Shown: positions 33,762 to 46,139 of the stretch, piece after piece
How positions within the stretch are numbered: position 1 is the first letter of the stretch
How the letters are laid out: each line of letters starts with the position of its first letter
Program-made: the position numbers and the translations under genes
Origin: Lantana camara
Taxonomy: Eukaryota; Streptophyta; Magnoliopsida; Lamiales; Verbenaceae
Assembly (NCBI GenBank): GCA_037501455.1
Contig: CM074864.1
Span: 32,390,001-32,454,000, forward strand
Length of the DNA: 64,000 nucleotides
Reading direction: 5' to 3'
The notes under the pieces: generated by a model
Seen by the model: only the letters and a program-made list of their open reading frames with translations
What the model was told of the DNA's origin: nothing
The model's database searches: none

Positions 33762-34909
33762 TGTTAGGAATAGTGCCCTAGAAAGCCGATTGTATATCCG
33801 CTTTGTGCTTTTCCTTATTGTAATCACAGACAATCTTTGAATGAAATAACGAATTGAGGCAACACTTCTTTATATGCTCTTGTTTGGTATGTGTTTACTT
33901 TAGCTGTGCATGTATGAGAACTCCCCTAATCCTGATGACTTTAGGACTCTACCATTTAGGTGAAATGGTTCATGAAACGAGCCCTATATCACATAAGTCA
34001 TGATTAGTAAAATACTCCAAGCCGATGAGTCCTACAGACAGTGGGAGTGTCAACCTGACTCCTCTAAGGCTTGCTTGTGGGATCACGCCCTTAAGAAGGA
34101 CCACCTTGTTTCATGGAGGTGCAAAGTGTATGGTTGATACGTGCGTGATACATGAGGGTGCTTACTTTAATAAGTAAGTTCACTGAGGTGCCCCGTGTGA
34201 GAAGATTCCTAAATGGGAAAGGAAGTTTCTATTTCAGGAAATGGAAACTTCCAGATTAGGAAATATCTCACGAGTTATTGATGTGATTAATTGATCCTTA
34301 GACTTGAGGTTCCTTGTCACTTTATGAGTTAACTCTGTAGTCTTTGGTATAAGCTTTAAAGGGTGTCGCCTTAGACAACTGATTCAAGGCTTATGCTGGG
34401 GCTGCACAAGTGACTCATGAAAGTGAATGAGAATCAAGAAAGGACCTACACTTGCATTTTCAAGGTGATCTCTTATTGTGTAAGTCATTCATATGCCATA
34501 TGGAGTCCTTGGCCAAGGCAGTAGATCAAGACATCAAGAAAAGGGTTTCTTGGATTGAGATCAAATGGATATGAAATGCACTTAGCTTTAAGACCAGATT
34601 ATTAGGGTTCTGATTATTCCCTTGCCCTAGATCTTGGTTGAGAGATAGTAAGTAGGAGGATTGTATCTCACATGAATCAATGACTTAAAGGTTCTGTCGA
34701 ATCCGAACATTCCAATTCAGCTAGGGGTTAAACACCTGTTGCTAGACTATGGTCGTTTAATCTGTGGACTGATTAATTAATTAGTGAATTAATTAATTAG
34801 GGTCACTGCTAATTGAATTGAGAACCTAGAGGGTCACACACAACAACTTGGTTACATGAGTTGAGGCTTGAAAATGATTAAACGAGTTAATCGGGCCAAG
34901 AGGGTTCCA

Positions 34910-34977
34910 CACGTGTGAAGTCACACGTGTGGCTCACGTGAGTGACACGTGTCACTGTGACACGTGTCACACACGTG
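34910..34977. promoter_or_regulatory. Cluster of six CACGTG G-boxes in copia LTR1
   Basis: Cores lie at 34910, 34924, 34935, 34946, 34961 and 34972. G-boxes are bound by plant bZIP and bHLH factors in light, ABA and stress responses. The cluster is about 340 bases upstream of the LTR TATA box, so it could act as the U3 enhancer. Confidence 0.6.
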
Positions 34978-35315
34978 TGTATATATATATATATTATATA
35001 TATTAAATAATTAATTTGTTAATTATTTAATAGACTTTGGTTTAATTTTGAATTAAAAAGAAAGTCTAATTTTGGAGAAAATAATCTAGTTAATTAATTA
35101 TGAATTAATTAATTAGATAAAAATAAGTTATTTATTTTATAATAAATAAAGTATAAAATTATCCAAAAATAGTTTGGATATTTTTAGCTCTCTTAAAAGT
35201 TGACTTGAATTAGAATTCAAAGTCAAAGTTGGAAAATACTTGATGATCAAGTAATAGGAGAGAGGGACCAAAATCCTAGCCCATAAAGGACTAGGAATTT
35301 CGGCACTTCCCTCTC

Positions 35316-35323
35316 TATAAATA
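35316..35323 (+). promoter_or_regulatory. TATA box of copia LTR1
   Basis: TATAAATA in CTCTCTATAAATAGGGG. The same box occurs at 43436 (LTR2), 51618 (LTR3), 59764 (LTR4) and 61214 (LTR5 fragment). It defines U3/R and puts about 360 bases of R-U5 downstream. Confidence 0.75.
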
Positions 35324-35710
35324 GGGGAGCTCGAGCTCCTTATGGAGCTAATTGACAATTCTTGGTTCATGTATTGAACACCTTTCTTTCTCTAAGATTA
35401 AATTAAACCCTAGGTTAAGCCTATACACTAACTAGAGAACTAGCATCCTTACTAGTTAGATTGTGATCAAGTTGGTGGACTTTCTCTAGAGACTTCAAGT
35501 TAGAAGTTTGAAGATTCGAGCTTTACCAAGGAGAGGGGATCAAGCCGCGAGAAGAGCGTTCTTGGGTGGCTTGAAACGCTTCAAGAAAGAACAAAAGAAA
35601 AGTAAGTTTTCTATCTTTACGAATTTGGTTACACGATTGCGAGTTCAAGGTCCTTTTGTTGGGAAAATTTTTTAAATTCCGCTGCTTTCTGATTCGTGTT
35701 TTCCAACAAG

Positions 35711-35723
35711 TGGTATCAGAGCC
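35711..35723 (+). other. Primer binding site, copia body 1
   Basis: TGGTATCAGAGCC, two bases after LTR1; complementary to initiator tRNA-Met. Confidence 0.93.
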
Positions 35724-37957
35724 ACCTCGTTAATCGTGTTTCTAATTCGTCTCAATTATTCTGAATTTGGTAGAAATTCTTAGGCTTAGATGCGAATTAG
35801 GTATTCATGAGTTCTTTTAGAAAGCCTGAAATACGAAACTGTAATTTTTCCTGAATTTCTGAAACTGTTTTCTTAAATTGTGATTTTGAAAACCGTTTTG
35901 ATTGAAATATGTTTAAATCGAATTTTAATTTTTGGATTGAACCGGGTTTTCGAAAAACCCAGAAATACGAAACGAACACGAAAAGCAACGAGCCTAGGCG
36001 TGCTAGCACAACGCACGCCCAGGCCCGTCGCCGCCGCCCAGCTCCTCCCTCAACAGCGCGGGAGCCGTCCCGGGCACGCCTGCCCAGTCCGTCCCGCAAC
36101 CGCGCGGGACGCCTGCTCAGCCCGCCTAGTCGCGGCGGGCGCTGCTGCGCGCGCATGATGCACGCCCAGCGTGCGCACGCGAGCGGCAACTGCCGCGCGT
36201 CTGCGTGCGCTGCTGCGCGACGGTGCCTCGCGCGGCTAGGCCCCTTTTCGGGCCCGTTTTCATGTTTCGTGTTTTTGTGTTTTCGGTCCGTAAAATCCTG
36301 ATTTCAATTTTATTTTAATTTTATCTTTTAAAATCAGTTTTGCTAAAATAAAATTATTTTAAAAATTTTGATTAAATTGGGATTTTTGAGAAATTAAGCG
36401 ATTTAAATTTTGGAAAAATTACAATCTTTATTTTCTGAAAATATTGAAAGAATAAAATTATTAATTTTGGAAATTAATTGGAATTTTATTGGTTTATTGT
36501 TTTTCGGGTTTTATTGAAAAGGCTCTTGAACAAGAATTGCATCTAAGTCGTGTTTTAAGTCATTAGGACTTGAAACGAGAATTTTAATTTATTGTCTAAA
36601 TTTAAATTCTCGCAAAAGCATGTTAGGTGATCATGGGTTTAGATCTATGTATGGTTTTAATTTATGCACATGGATGGTTTAAATTGGGGTTGGAGCCCTA
36701 TAGTTGCGTTTTTTCAATTGAGGTTGGAGCCTCACTTATGTGCGTACTGTTATGTGATTTATTATGTGGCTTTCCATATTACTGTTTTTGAGGCCGGGGT
36801 ATGCCCCGTGTAATTGTCTAAGGCCAATATGAAGATTGAGCCTTATTACTTTATGTCTTTTTCTTTTTATTGTAATTTGAGAGTAGAGATAGGTGGTGAG
36901 GTTTTATTTTCATTTTGGAGACAATGCACCCATGGAGTAAGATGGACCACATTCAAGTAACAAGGAGGCCATAAGTGAAGACCCCTCAAAATGTAAGGGA
37001 GGGGAATCTCAATTGTTAAATGTAATAGAGATAGGGCTCGTATTTTGTTACCGCTTTCCCTTATATGATTTAAACTGTTTATGTGGCATGTATGTTAGAA
37101 CTTGTGATTGTGGAGTGGCTCCCACATATCACGCATAAGATAGGTAGAACCCATGATCATTACATGTTAGTATCATGCTAGGACATGTTATCTGTTTATG
37201 TGCTTGTTTGAAATGCATTTAAGTGTACTTGTATTAATCAAGACTAATAAAATTGGATAACATATATGTTGCTGAGGTCGAACCGGACAACTCTCCGGTT
37301 GATTCGAAAATTCCCATTAAATATTAAGCTAATTTCGAACAAATAGGTGTTTAATTCGAGATGCAAATTTTGAATTAAATTCCTAGCATTCCATCAATAG
37401 GTTTTAAGTTTAGTAAGTAAAGCTAGTTATTGTCCGCGAGTCGTGGGATAGCTAGTGGAACTTATTAGTTCTTAGTTACCTAATTAATCATTTTAAATGA
37501 TCAATATTTCGTGGTCAATTTTAGCAAGGGCGATGTCCGCGAGTCGTGGGTCGTTCGAACTAAGTTTTGGTCATGATCTTATGATTGATGGGTCTAGCTT
37601 AACGCCTAAGTAAATATGGATGTCGCACGAGTCGTGGGTCCATATTGAAAGATAGGTGATGCAAAAACAATTACTAAGAGTTCTAAAGGTGTTAGAATTG
37701 GTAAGTTGTACCTACCTAGGGTTCTTACTTAGAATGTCCGTGAGTCGTGGGTTCGAGGTAAAATGCCTAGGATCTTAGTACCCATTGGGAAACGTGTTCC
37801 TCTTAGATCTTTGGGAATTCTAGATCTTTGAAAAACAGTGGGAGCTACATTAGATTAAAGACCTTATCTTTTGTATATCGTTATAATTCAGCATGCTCAC
37901 TAGTTCTCTGTTTTACCATTTAGGTCGTAGATTCTGTGATTCTCTACGTGTTTTGAA
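35724..37957 (+). other. Long untranslated leader of copia body 1
   Basis: About 2.2 kb. It has a GC-rich domain (about 36000-36240), then AT-rich DNA, then several copies of a G(C/T)GAGTCGTGGG phrase between 37430 and 37760. ORFs in the GC-rich part occur on both strands and are not genes. Unlike bodies 2 and 3, this copy has only one arm of the GC-rich hairpin. Confidence 0.8.
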
Positions 37958-40900
37958 ATGGCAACCAAAAACCCTCTTGTATCGATCCTCGAGTCAAACA
38001 AGTTGACTGGTCCCAACTATTCTGATTGGCTGAGGAATCTAAAAATCATTTTAGATTCTGAGAAGAGAACTTATGTTCTCTTCGAAGGGGAGCCTAGTCC
38101 CGAAGGGGAGGCTCCCACTCGGGCCGAGCAGGATGCGATTCAGAAGTGGAAGGATGATAATCTCCAAGCCCGTTGCCTTATGTTGGCTAACATGTCTCCG
38201 GACTTGCAAAGACAACATGAGACCATGGAATTTGCTTGGGAGATTTACGACCACTTAGAGCAACTTTACCGCCCTCATGAACGTGTTACAAGGTATAACA
38301 TTTCAAAGGAATTGTTCCACTTGAGAATGAGGGAAGGTTCAAGTGTCCATGAATATGGACTCAAGTTTCTCGCCTTTACTGAGAAACTTGCTTCCATGGA
38401 CATGCCACTGAAAGATGAGCTTTCAGTAGACTTGTTGCTAGCCTCGCTCCTACCATCATTCAACCCATTTGTCCTTAACTTCAACATGAATCATGCTGGT
38501 GCTACTGTAGCTGAGCTGATTAGTCAGCTTGTGACTGCTGAAAACACGATCAAGAAGGACAATAAGGTTTTGATGGTGAATGCTCCATCTTCCTCTTCCG
38601 GGCCTTCTAAAGGTAAGGGCAAGAAAGCCCAAAAGAAGAAGAAGAAACCCCTTAGGCCCACTGGTGGCATTTCGAAGGGGAAGGCCCAAAAGAAGAAGCG
38701 TGATCAGAAAGAGGATGTTTGCTTCCATTGTGGCAAAGCGGGACATTGGAGGAGAAACTGCCCAGAGTACAAGGCTACTCTAAAGAAAGGTATCTTTCTC
38801 GTTGAAGTAAATCTTTCTATTAATTCTAGTTCTTGGGTACTTGATACCGGTTGTGGGACTCATATCTGTAATGATGTACAGATGCTAAGTGAAGTCCAAT
38901 AACTCAAAGAAGGAGAATGTGTCTTGAAGATCGGCGATGGCTCAAACGTTGAAGCTCGAGCTTTAGGCACAATTAGATTAGATTTAGGTAGTTTTGAGTT
39001 AGTATTAAACAAAGTCCTTTATGTACCGAGCATTATTCGTAATATAATTTCAGTTCCAATATTAGATTGTGAAGGTTATGAAACTTATATTAAGAATGGT
39101 AAATATTTTATCAAACGGAACAACTCTTCCGTTCATATCGGTACTCTAAGTAATGGACTTTACCTAACTCAAAATATCAATATTATGAATATACAACGAG
39201 AAACAAAGCGTAAGAGAGATGACAAAGTTTCAGCTCCCTTATGGCACGCTAGATTAGGACACATTTCCAAGAACAGAATTAGCAAGATAAACACTTTAGG
39301 ATCATTCTCTGAAAATGATCTCAAAGAGTTACCTTCTTGCGAATCCTGTCTCAAAGGAAAAATGTCCAAAGTCCCTTTTAAAGGAACTGTGGAACGTGCC
39401 ACTAAGGTTTTGGATTTGATCCATACTGATGTTTGTGGACCGCTTAGTGTAAGCACTAGAAACAATCATCAGCACTTCATAACCTTTACTGATGACTTTA
39501 GTCGGTATGGTTATGTATACTTAATGAAATATAAATCTGAAGCTTTTGAGAAATTCTTAGAATTTCAAAAGGAGGTTGAGAACCAAACTGGTGACAAGAT
39601 CAAAGCACTTCGATCTGATCGAGGAGGCGAGTATCTTAGTGAAGAATTCCTTAATCATCTCAAAGATAATGGGATTATCTCTCAGTGGACTCCTCCGGGA
39701 ACTCTTCAGCTTAATGGAGTTTCTGAGAGAAGGAATCGAACCTTACTTGATATGGTTCGTTCCATGATGAGTTTCACTGACTTACCACCTTCTTTCTGGG
39801 GTTATGCCCTAGAAAGTGCAACAAAGATTCTGAATCTAGTTCCCTCTAAGTCAGTCCCCAAGACGCCCTATGAAATGTGGCATGGTAAAATCCCTAGTTA
39901 TTCTTACTTAAGAATTTGGGGTTGTCCTGCTTACGTGAAGAGGACAGTGGGAGATAAGTTAGAATCTCGTTCTAACTTATGCTACTTTGTAGGTTTTCCT
40001 AAGGAATCCATAGGATACTATTTCTATGATCAACCTGAGCAAAAGGTGTTTGTTTCCAGAAATGCCACTTTTCTTGAGGAACCGTTCCTTAAAGAAAAGA
40101 AAGGCAAGATCGTAGAATTAGAAGAAGTACAAAATGACCCCACATCACCTACTGAAGAAACGTCCCACTCTGATCAACCACAACCAATCACGAATTTCGA
40201 TACACACGAAAATCCTCCTCTAAGGCGTTCTGAACGCACTCCTAGAAAGCCGGAGAGATGGTATGGATTCTTCCGTGAAATCTCTCAAAAGGATAATGAT
40301 CCTTCAACATATGAGGAGGCACTTTCAGATTCTGACTCTGAACAGTGGATAGAAGCCATGAAATCCGAAATGGATTCCATGAACTCCAACCAAGTTTGGA
40401 CCTTGGTAGATTTGCCTGATGGGGTCAAACCCATAGGTTGCAAATGGATCTTTAAGAGAAAGCTTGGAGTTGATGGAAGCATTGCAGCCTACAAAGCAAG
40501 ACTGGTTGCAAAAGGATTCACTCAAAGACCCGGCATGGATTTTGACGAAACCTTTTCACCAGTTGCTATGCAAAAGTCTATTCGGATCATGCTTGCCATT
40601 GCTGCATATTATGACTATGAGATATGGCAAATGGATGTGAAAACTGCCTTTCTTAATGGTGACATTGACAAAGACATTTATATGGAGCAACCCATAGGTT
40701 TCACATTCAGTGGGAGTGAGCAAAAGGTTTGCAAACTCCAAAGATCAATCTATGGATTGAAACAGGCTTCTAGGAATTGGAACATTCGATTTGATGAATC
40801 ACTCAAAGCGTTTGGCTTCATTCAAATTTCGAATGAGTCCTGTGTGTATAGAAAGGAATTGGAGACCTCAGTGCAATTCTTAGTACTTTATGTTGATGAC

Positions 40901-41716
40901 ATCCTTCTTATTGGGAATTCGAAGGATGACATGAAAGTGACTAAGTTATGGTTATCGAACCAATTCGAGATGAAAGATCTTGGTGATGCGTCCTATATCC
41001 TTGGAATTAAAATCTATAGAGATAGATCTAGAAGGTTAATAGGACTATCACAGTCGATGTACATTGACAAAGTATTGAAGAGATTCAATATGGAGTCAGC
41101 AAAGGTTAAGAACCTTCCTATGAGTGTAGGAATATGTCTTTCAAAGAAGATGTGTCCTAAGACTAACCTTGAGAAGGAAAGAATGACTCATACACCTTAT
41201 GCATCAGCAATAGGTAGCATAATGTATGCAATGTTATGTACTCGACCGGATGTGGCTTATGCACTTAGTGTAACGAGTCGTTTCCAATCTGACCCTGGAG
41301 ATGGTCACTGGGCTGCCGTGAAGAATATTCTTAAGTACTTGAAAAGTACTAAAGATTTATTCTTAGTTTACGGAGGTCAGAAAGATCTTAATATCGAAGG
41401 ATACTGCGATGCAAGCTTTGCATCAGACTTAGATGATTTTAAGTCAATGTCAGGATACATTTTCTGCCTAAACGGCGGAGCAGTGAGTTGGAAGAGTTCC
41501 AAGCAAACAACCACTGCAGATTCGACCACTGAGGCCGAATACTTAGCTGCAAATGATGCATCTAAGGAAGGTGTTTGGATTAGAAACTTCATTCAAGAGT
41601 TGAATGTTGTTCCTAGCATGAAAGACCCCATTACTGTGTTTTGTGACAACACTGGGGCGGTTGCTCAAGCAAGAGAACCAAGATCTCACCAACGGACCAA
41701 GCACATTATGAGGTAG
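37958..41716 (+). pseudogene. Copia gag-pol polyprotein, copy 1 (nonsense at codon 315)
   Basis: One frame across 1252 codons, broken by TAA at 38900-38902 (codon 315), where copy 2 has CAA. Upstream are the copia gag (LTGPNYSDWLRNLKIIL), CCHC knuckle C255/C258/H263/C268 and protease site LDTGCGTHI at about 295. Downstream (38924 on) are the HHCC region, an integrase core with the usual HTDVCGP, SDRGGEY and NGVSERRNR motifs (D,D,E complete), RT with YVDD, and RNase H. The ORF stops at TAG 41714 after KHIMR, while the frame beyond stays open to TGA 41876. Gag variants (QDAIQKW, LASLLPSF) differ from copies 2 and 3. Confidence 0.92.
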
Positions 41717-41878
41717 TATCACCTAATCCGTGATATTATCAAAAGAGGAGATGTGCTAATTGAGAGGGTCACATCAGCAGAGAACGTGACCGATCCACTT
41801 ACTAAACCCCTTAGTCGAGAAGCTTTCCAAGGTCATCTTCAGAAGATGGGACTTAGAGTAGCTTTAGAATGGCTTTGA

Positions 41879-41894
41879 TGGGCAAGTGGGAGAT
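41879..41894 (+). other. Polypurine tract before copia LTR2
   Basis: GGGCAAGTGGGAGAT lies directly upstream of TGTTAGG. The same tract precedes LTR3 and LTR4. Confidence 0.85.
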
Positions 41895-43828
41895 TGTTAG
41901 GAATAGCGCCCTAGAAAGCCGATTGTATATCCGCTTTGTGCTTTTCCTTATTGTAATCACAGACAATCTTTGAATGAAATAACGAATTGAGGCAACACTT
42001 CTTTTTATGCTCTTGTTTGGTATGTGTTTACTTTAGCTGTGCATGTATGAGAACTCCCCTAATCCTGATGACTTTAGGACTCTACCATTTAGGTGAAATG
42101 GTTCATGAAACGAGCCCTATATCACATAAGTCATGATTAGTAAAATACTCCAAGCCGACAGTGGGAGTGTCAACCTGACTCCTCTAAGGCTTGCTTGTGG
42201 GATCACGCCCTTAAGAAGGGCCACCTTGTTTCATGGAGGTGCAAAGTGTGTGGTTGATACGTGCGTGATACATGAGGGTGCTTACTTTAATAAGTAAGTT
42301 CACTGAGGTGCCCCGTGTGAGAAGATTCCTAAATGGGAAAGGAAGTTTCTATTTCAGGAAATGGAAACTTCCAGATTAGGAAATATCTCACGAGTCATTG
42401 ATATGATTAATTGATCCTTAGACTTGAGGTTCCTTGTCACTTTATGAGTTAACTCTGTAGTCTTTGGTATAAGCTTTAAAGGGTGTCGCCTTAGACAACT
42501 GATTCAAGGCTTATGCTGGGGCTGCACAAGTGACTCATGAAAGTGAATGAGAATCAAGAAAGGACCTACACTTGCATTTGCAAGGTGATCTCTTATTGTG
42601 GAAGTCATTCATATGCCATATGGAGTCCTTGGCCAAGGCAGTAGATCAAGACATCAAGAAAAGGGTTTCTTGGATTGAGATCAAATGGATATGAAATGCA
42701 CTTAGCTTTAAGACCAGATTATTAGGGTTCTGATTATTCCCTTGCCCTAGATCTTGGTTGAGAGATAGTAAGTAGGAGGATTGTATCTCACATGAATCAA
42801 TGACTTAAAGGTTCTGTCGAATCCGAACATTCCAATTCAGCTAGGGGTTAAATACCTGTTGCTAGACTATGGTCGTTTAATCTGTGGACTGATTAATTAA
42901 TTAGTGAATTAATTAATTAGGGTCACTGCTAATTGAATTGAGAACCTAGAGGGTCACACACAACAACTTGGTTACATGAGTTGAGGCTTGAAAATGATTA
43001 AACGAGTTAATCGGGCCAAGAGGGTTCCACACGTGTGAAGTCACACGTGTGGCTCACGTGAGTGACACGTGTCACTGTGACACGTGTCACACACGTGTGT
43101 ATATATATATATATTATATATATTAAATAATTAATTTGTTAATTATTTAATAGACTTTGGTTTAATTTTGAATTAAAAAGAAAGTCTAATTTTGGAGAAA
43201 ATAATCTAGTTAATTAATTATGAATTAATTAATTAGATTAAAATAAGTTATTTATTTTATAATAAATAAAGTATAAAATGATCCAAAAATAGTTTGGATA
43301 TTTTTAGCTCTCTTAAAAGTTGACTTGAATTAGAATTCAAAGTCAAAGTTGGAAAATACTTGATGATCAAGTAATAGGAGAGAGGGACCAAAATCCTAGC
43401 CCATAAAGGACTAGGAATTTCGGCACTCCCCTCTCTATAAATAGGGGAGCTCGAGCTCCTTATGGAGCTAATTGACAATTCTTGGTTCATGTGTTGAACA
43501 CCTTTCTTTCTCCAAGATTAAATTAAACCCTAGGTTAAGCCTATACACTAACTAAAGAACTAGCATCCTTATTAGTTAGATTGTGATCAAGTTGGTGGAC
43601 TTTCTCTAGAGACTTCAAGTTAGAAGTTTGAAGTTTCGAGCTTTACCAAGGTGAGGGGATCAAGCCGCGAGAAGAGCGTTCTTGGGTGGCTTGAAACGCT
43701 TCAAGAAAGAACAAAAGAAAAGTAATTTTTCTATCTTTACAAATTTGGTTACACGATTGCGAGTTCAAGGTCCTTTTGTTGGGAAATTTTTTTAAATTCC
43801 GCTGCTTTCTGATTCGTGTTTTCCAACA
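41895..43828 (+). repeat. Copia LTR2, 1934 bp
   Basis: Shared between body 1 (as 3' LTR) and body 2 (as 5' LTR). Its 5' half carries AATAGCGCCC and CTTCTTTTTATGC, as LTR4 does; its 3' half carries GAAGTTTCGAG and AAAATGATCC, as LTR3 does. G-box cluster at 43030-43097. Confidence 0.95.
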
Positions 43829-43830
43829 AG

Positions 43831-43843
43831 TGGTATCAGAGCC
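43831..43843 (+). other. Primer binding site, copia body 2
   Basis: TGGTATCAGAGCC, two bases after LTR2. Confidence 0.93.
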
Positions 43844-44288
43844 ACCTCGTTAATCGTGTTTCTAATTCGTCTCAATTATTCTGAATTTGGTAGAAATTCT
43901 TAGGCTTAGATGCGAATTAGGTATTCATGAGTTCTTTTAGAAAGCCTGAAATACGAAACTGTAATTTTTCCTGAATTTCTGAAACTGTTTTCTTAAATTG
44001 TGATTTTGAAAACCGTTTTGATTGAAATATGTTTAAATCGAATTTTAATTTTTGGATTGAACCGGGTTTTCGAAAAACCCAGAAATACGAAACGAACACG
44101 AAAAGCAACGAGCCTAGGCGTGCTAGCACGTCGCACGCCCAGGCCCATCGCCGCCGCCCAGCTCTTCCCTCAACAGCGCGGGAGCCGTCCCGGGCACGCC
44201 TAGGCGCGCCCGCCCAGTCCGTCCCGCAACCGCGCGGGACGCCTGCTCAGCCCGCCTAGTCGCGGCGGGCGCTGCTGCGCGGGGGGCT

Positions 44289-44387
44289 CGCATGATGCAC
44301 GCCCAGCGTGCGCACGCGAGCGGCAACTGTCGCGCGCTGTGCGCGCTAGTTGCCGCTCGCGTGCGCACGCTGGGCGTGCATCATGCG
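44289..44387. repeat. GC-rich perfect inverted repeat (40-bp arms, 19-bp loop) in the leader of body 2
   Basis: Arms at 44289-44328 and 44348-44387 are exact reverse complements by eye, starting CGCATGATGCACGCCCAG and ending CTGGGCGTGCATCATGCG. Bodies 1 and 4 contain only one arm. In RNA it would form a very stable hairpin about 450 bases after the primer site. Confidence 0.92.
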
Positions 44388-46139
44388 CGCGCTGCTGCGC
44401 GACGGTGCCTCGCGCGGCTAGGCCCCTTTTCGGGCCCATTTTCGTGTTTCGTGTTTTTGTGTTTTCGGTCCGTAAAATCCTGATTTCAATTTTATTTTAA
44501 TTTTATCTTTTAAAATCAGTTTTGCTAAAATAAAATTATTTTAAAAATTTTGATTAAATTGGGATTTTTGAGAAATTAAGCGATTTAAATTTTGGAAAAA
44601 TTACAATCTTTATTTTCTGAAAATATTGAAAGAATAAAATTATTAATTTTGGAAATTAATTGGAATTTTATTGGTTTATTGTTTTTCGGGTTTTATTGAA
44701 AAGGCTCTTGAACAAGAATTGCATCTAAGTCGTGTTTTAAGTCATTAGGACTTGAAACGAGAATTTTAATTTATTGGCTAAATTTAAATTCTCGCAAAAG
44801 CATGTTAGGTGATCATGGGTTTAGATCTATGTATGGTTTTAATTTATGCACATGGATGGTTTAAATTGGGGTTGGAGCCCTATAGTTGCGTTTTTTCAAT
44901 TGAGGTTGGAGCCTCACTTATGTGCGTACTGTTATGTGATTTATTATGTGGCTTTCCATATTACTGTTTTTGAGGCCGGGGTATGCCCCGTGTAATTGTC
45001 TAAGGCCAATATGAAGATTGAGCCTTATTACTTTATGTCTTTTTCTTTTTATTGTAATTTGAGAGTAGAGATAGGTGGTGAGGTTTTATTTTCATTTTGG
45101 AGACAATGCACCCATGGAGTAAGATGGACCACATTCAAGTAACAAGGAGGCCATAAGTGAAGACCCCTCAAAATGTAAGGGAGGGGAATCTCAATTGTTA
45201 AATGTAATAGAGATAGGGCTCGTATTTTGTTACCGCTTTCCCTTATATGATTTAAACTGTTTATGTGGCATGTATGTTAGAACTTGTGATTGTGGAGTGG
45301 CTCCCACATATCACGCATAAGATAGGTAGAACCCATGATCATTACATGTTAGTATCATGCTAGGACATGTTATCTGTTTATGTGCTTGTTTGAAATGCAT
45401 TTAAGTGTACTTGTATTAATCAAGACTAATAAAATTGGATAACATATATGTTGGTGAGGTCGAACCGGACAACTCTCCGGTTGATTCGAAAATTCCCATT
45501 AAATATTAAGCTAATTTCGAACAAATAGGTGTTTAATTCGAGATACAAATTTTGAATTAAATTCCTAGCATTCCATCAATAGGTTTTAAGTTTAGTACGT
45601 AAAGCTAGTTATTGTCCGCGAGTCGTGGGATAGCTAGTGGAACTTATTAGTTCTTAGTTACCTAATTAATCATTTTAAATGATCAATATTTCGTGGTCAA
45701 TTTTAGCAAGGGCGATGTCCGCGAGTCGTGGGTCGTTCGAACTAAGTTTTGGTCATGATCTTATGATTGATGGGTCTAGCTTAACGCCTAAGTAAATATG
45801 GATGTCGCACGAGTCGTGGGTCCATATTGAAAGATAGGTGATGCAAAAACAATTACTAAGAGTTCTAAAGGTGTTAGAATTGGTAAGTTGTACCTACCTA
45901 GGGTTCTTACTTAGAATGTCCGCGAGTCGTGGGTTCGAGGTAAAATGCCTAGGATCTTAGTACCCATTGGGAAACGTGTTCCTCTTAGATCTTTGGGAAT
46001 TCTAGATCTTTGAAAAACAGTGGGAGCTACATTAGATTAAAGACCTTATCTTTTGTATATCGTTATAATTCAGCATGCTCACTAGTTCTCTGTTTTACCA
46101 TTTAGGTCGTAGATTCTGTGATTCTCTACGTGTTTTGAA
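44388..46139 (+). other. Rest of the untranslated leader of copia body 2
   Basis: AT-rich, nearly identical to the body 1 leader, with GCGAGTCGTGGG phrases at about 45618-45920. No gene. Confidence 0.8.

Larger units (their letters stand above)
33762..35708 (+). repeat. Copia LTR1, 1947 bp
   Basis: TGTTAGGAATAG..TTTTCCAACA. It keeps a 13-base segment (at about 34025-34037) that the other LTRs lack. In its 5' half it shares variants with LTR3 (AATAGTGCCC), and in its 3' half with LTR4 and LTR5 (GAAGATTCGAG). Confidence 0.95.

Noticed and set aside
35797..36301. Overlapping ORFs on both strands in the GC-rich copia leader
   Set aside because: They occur on both strands, depend on high GC content and shift between copies; the region is the untranslated leader.
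43257..43490. Minus-strand 77-residue ORF repeated in every copia LTR
   Set aside because: Identical because the LTR is repeated; it runs antisense across the TATA box and has no domain.
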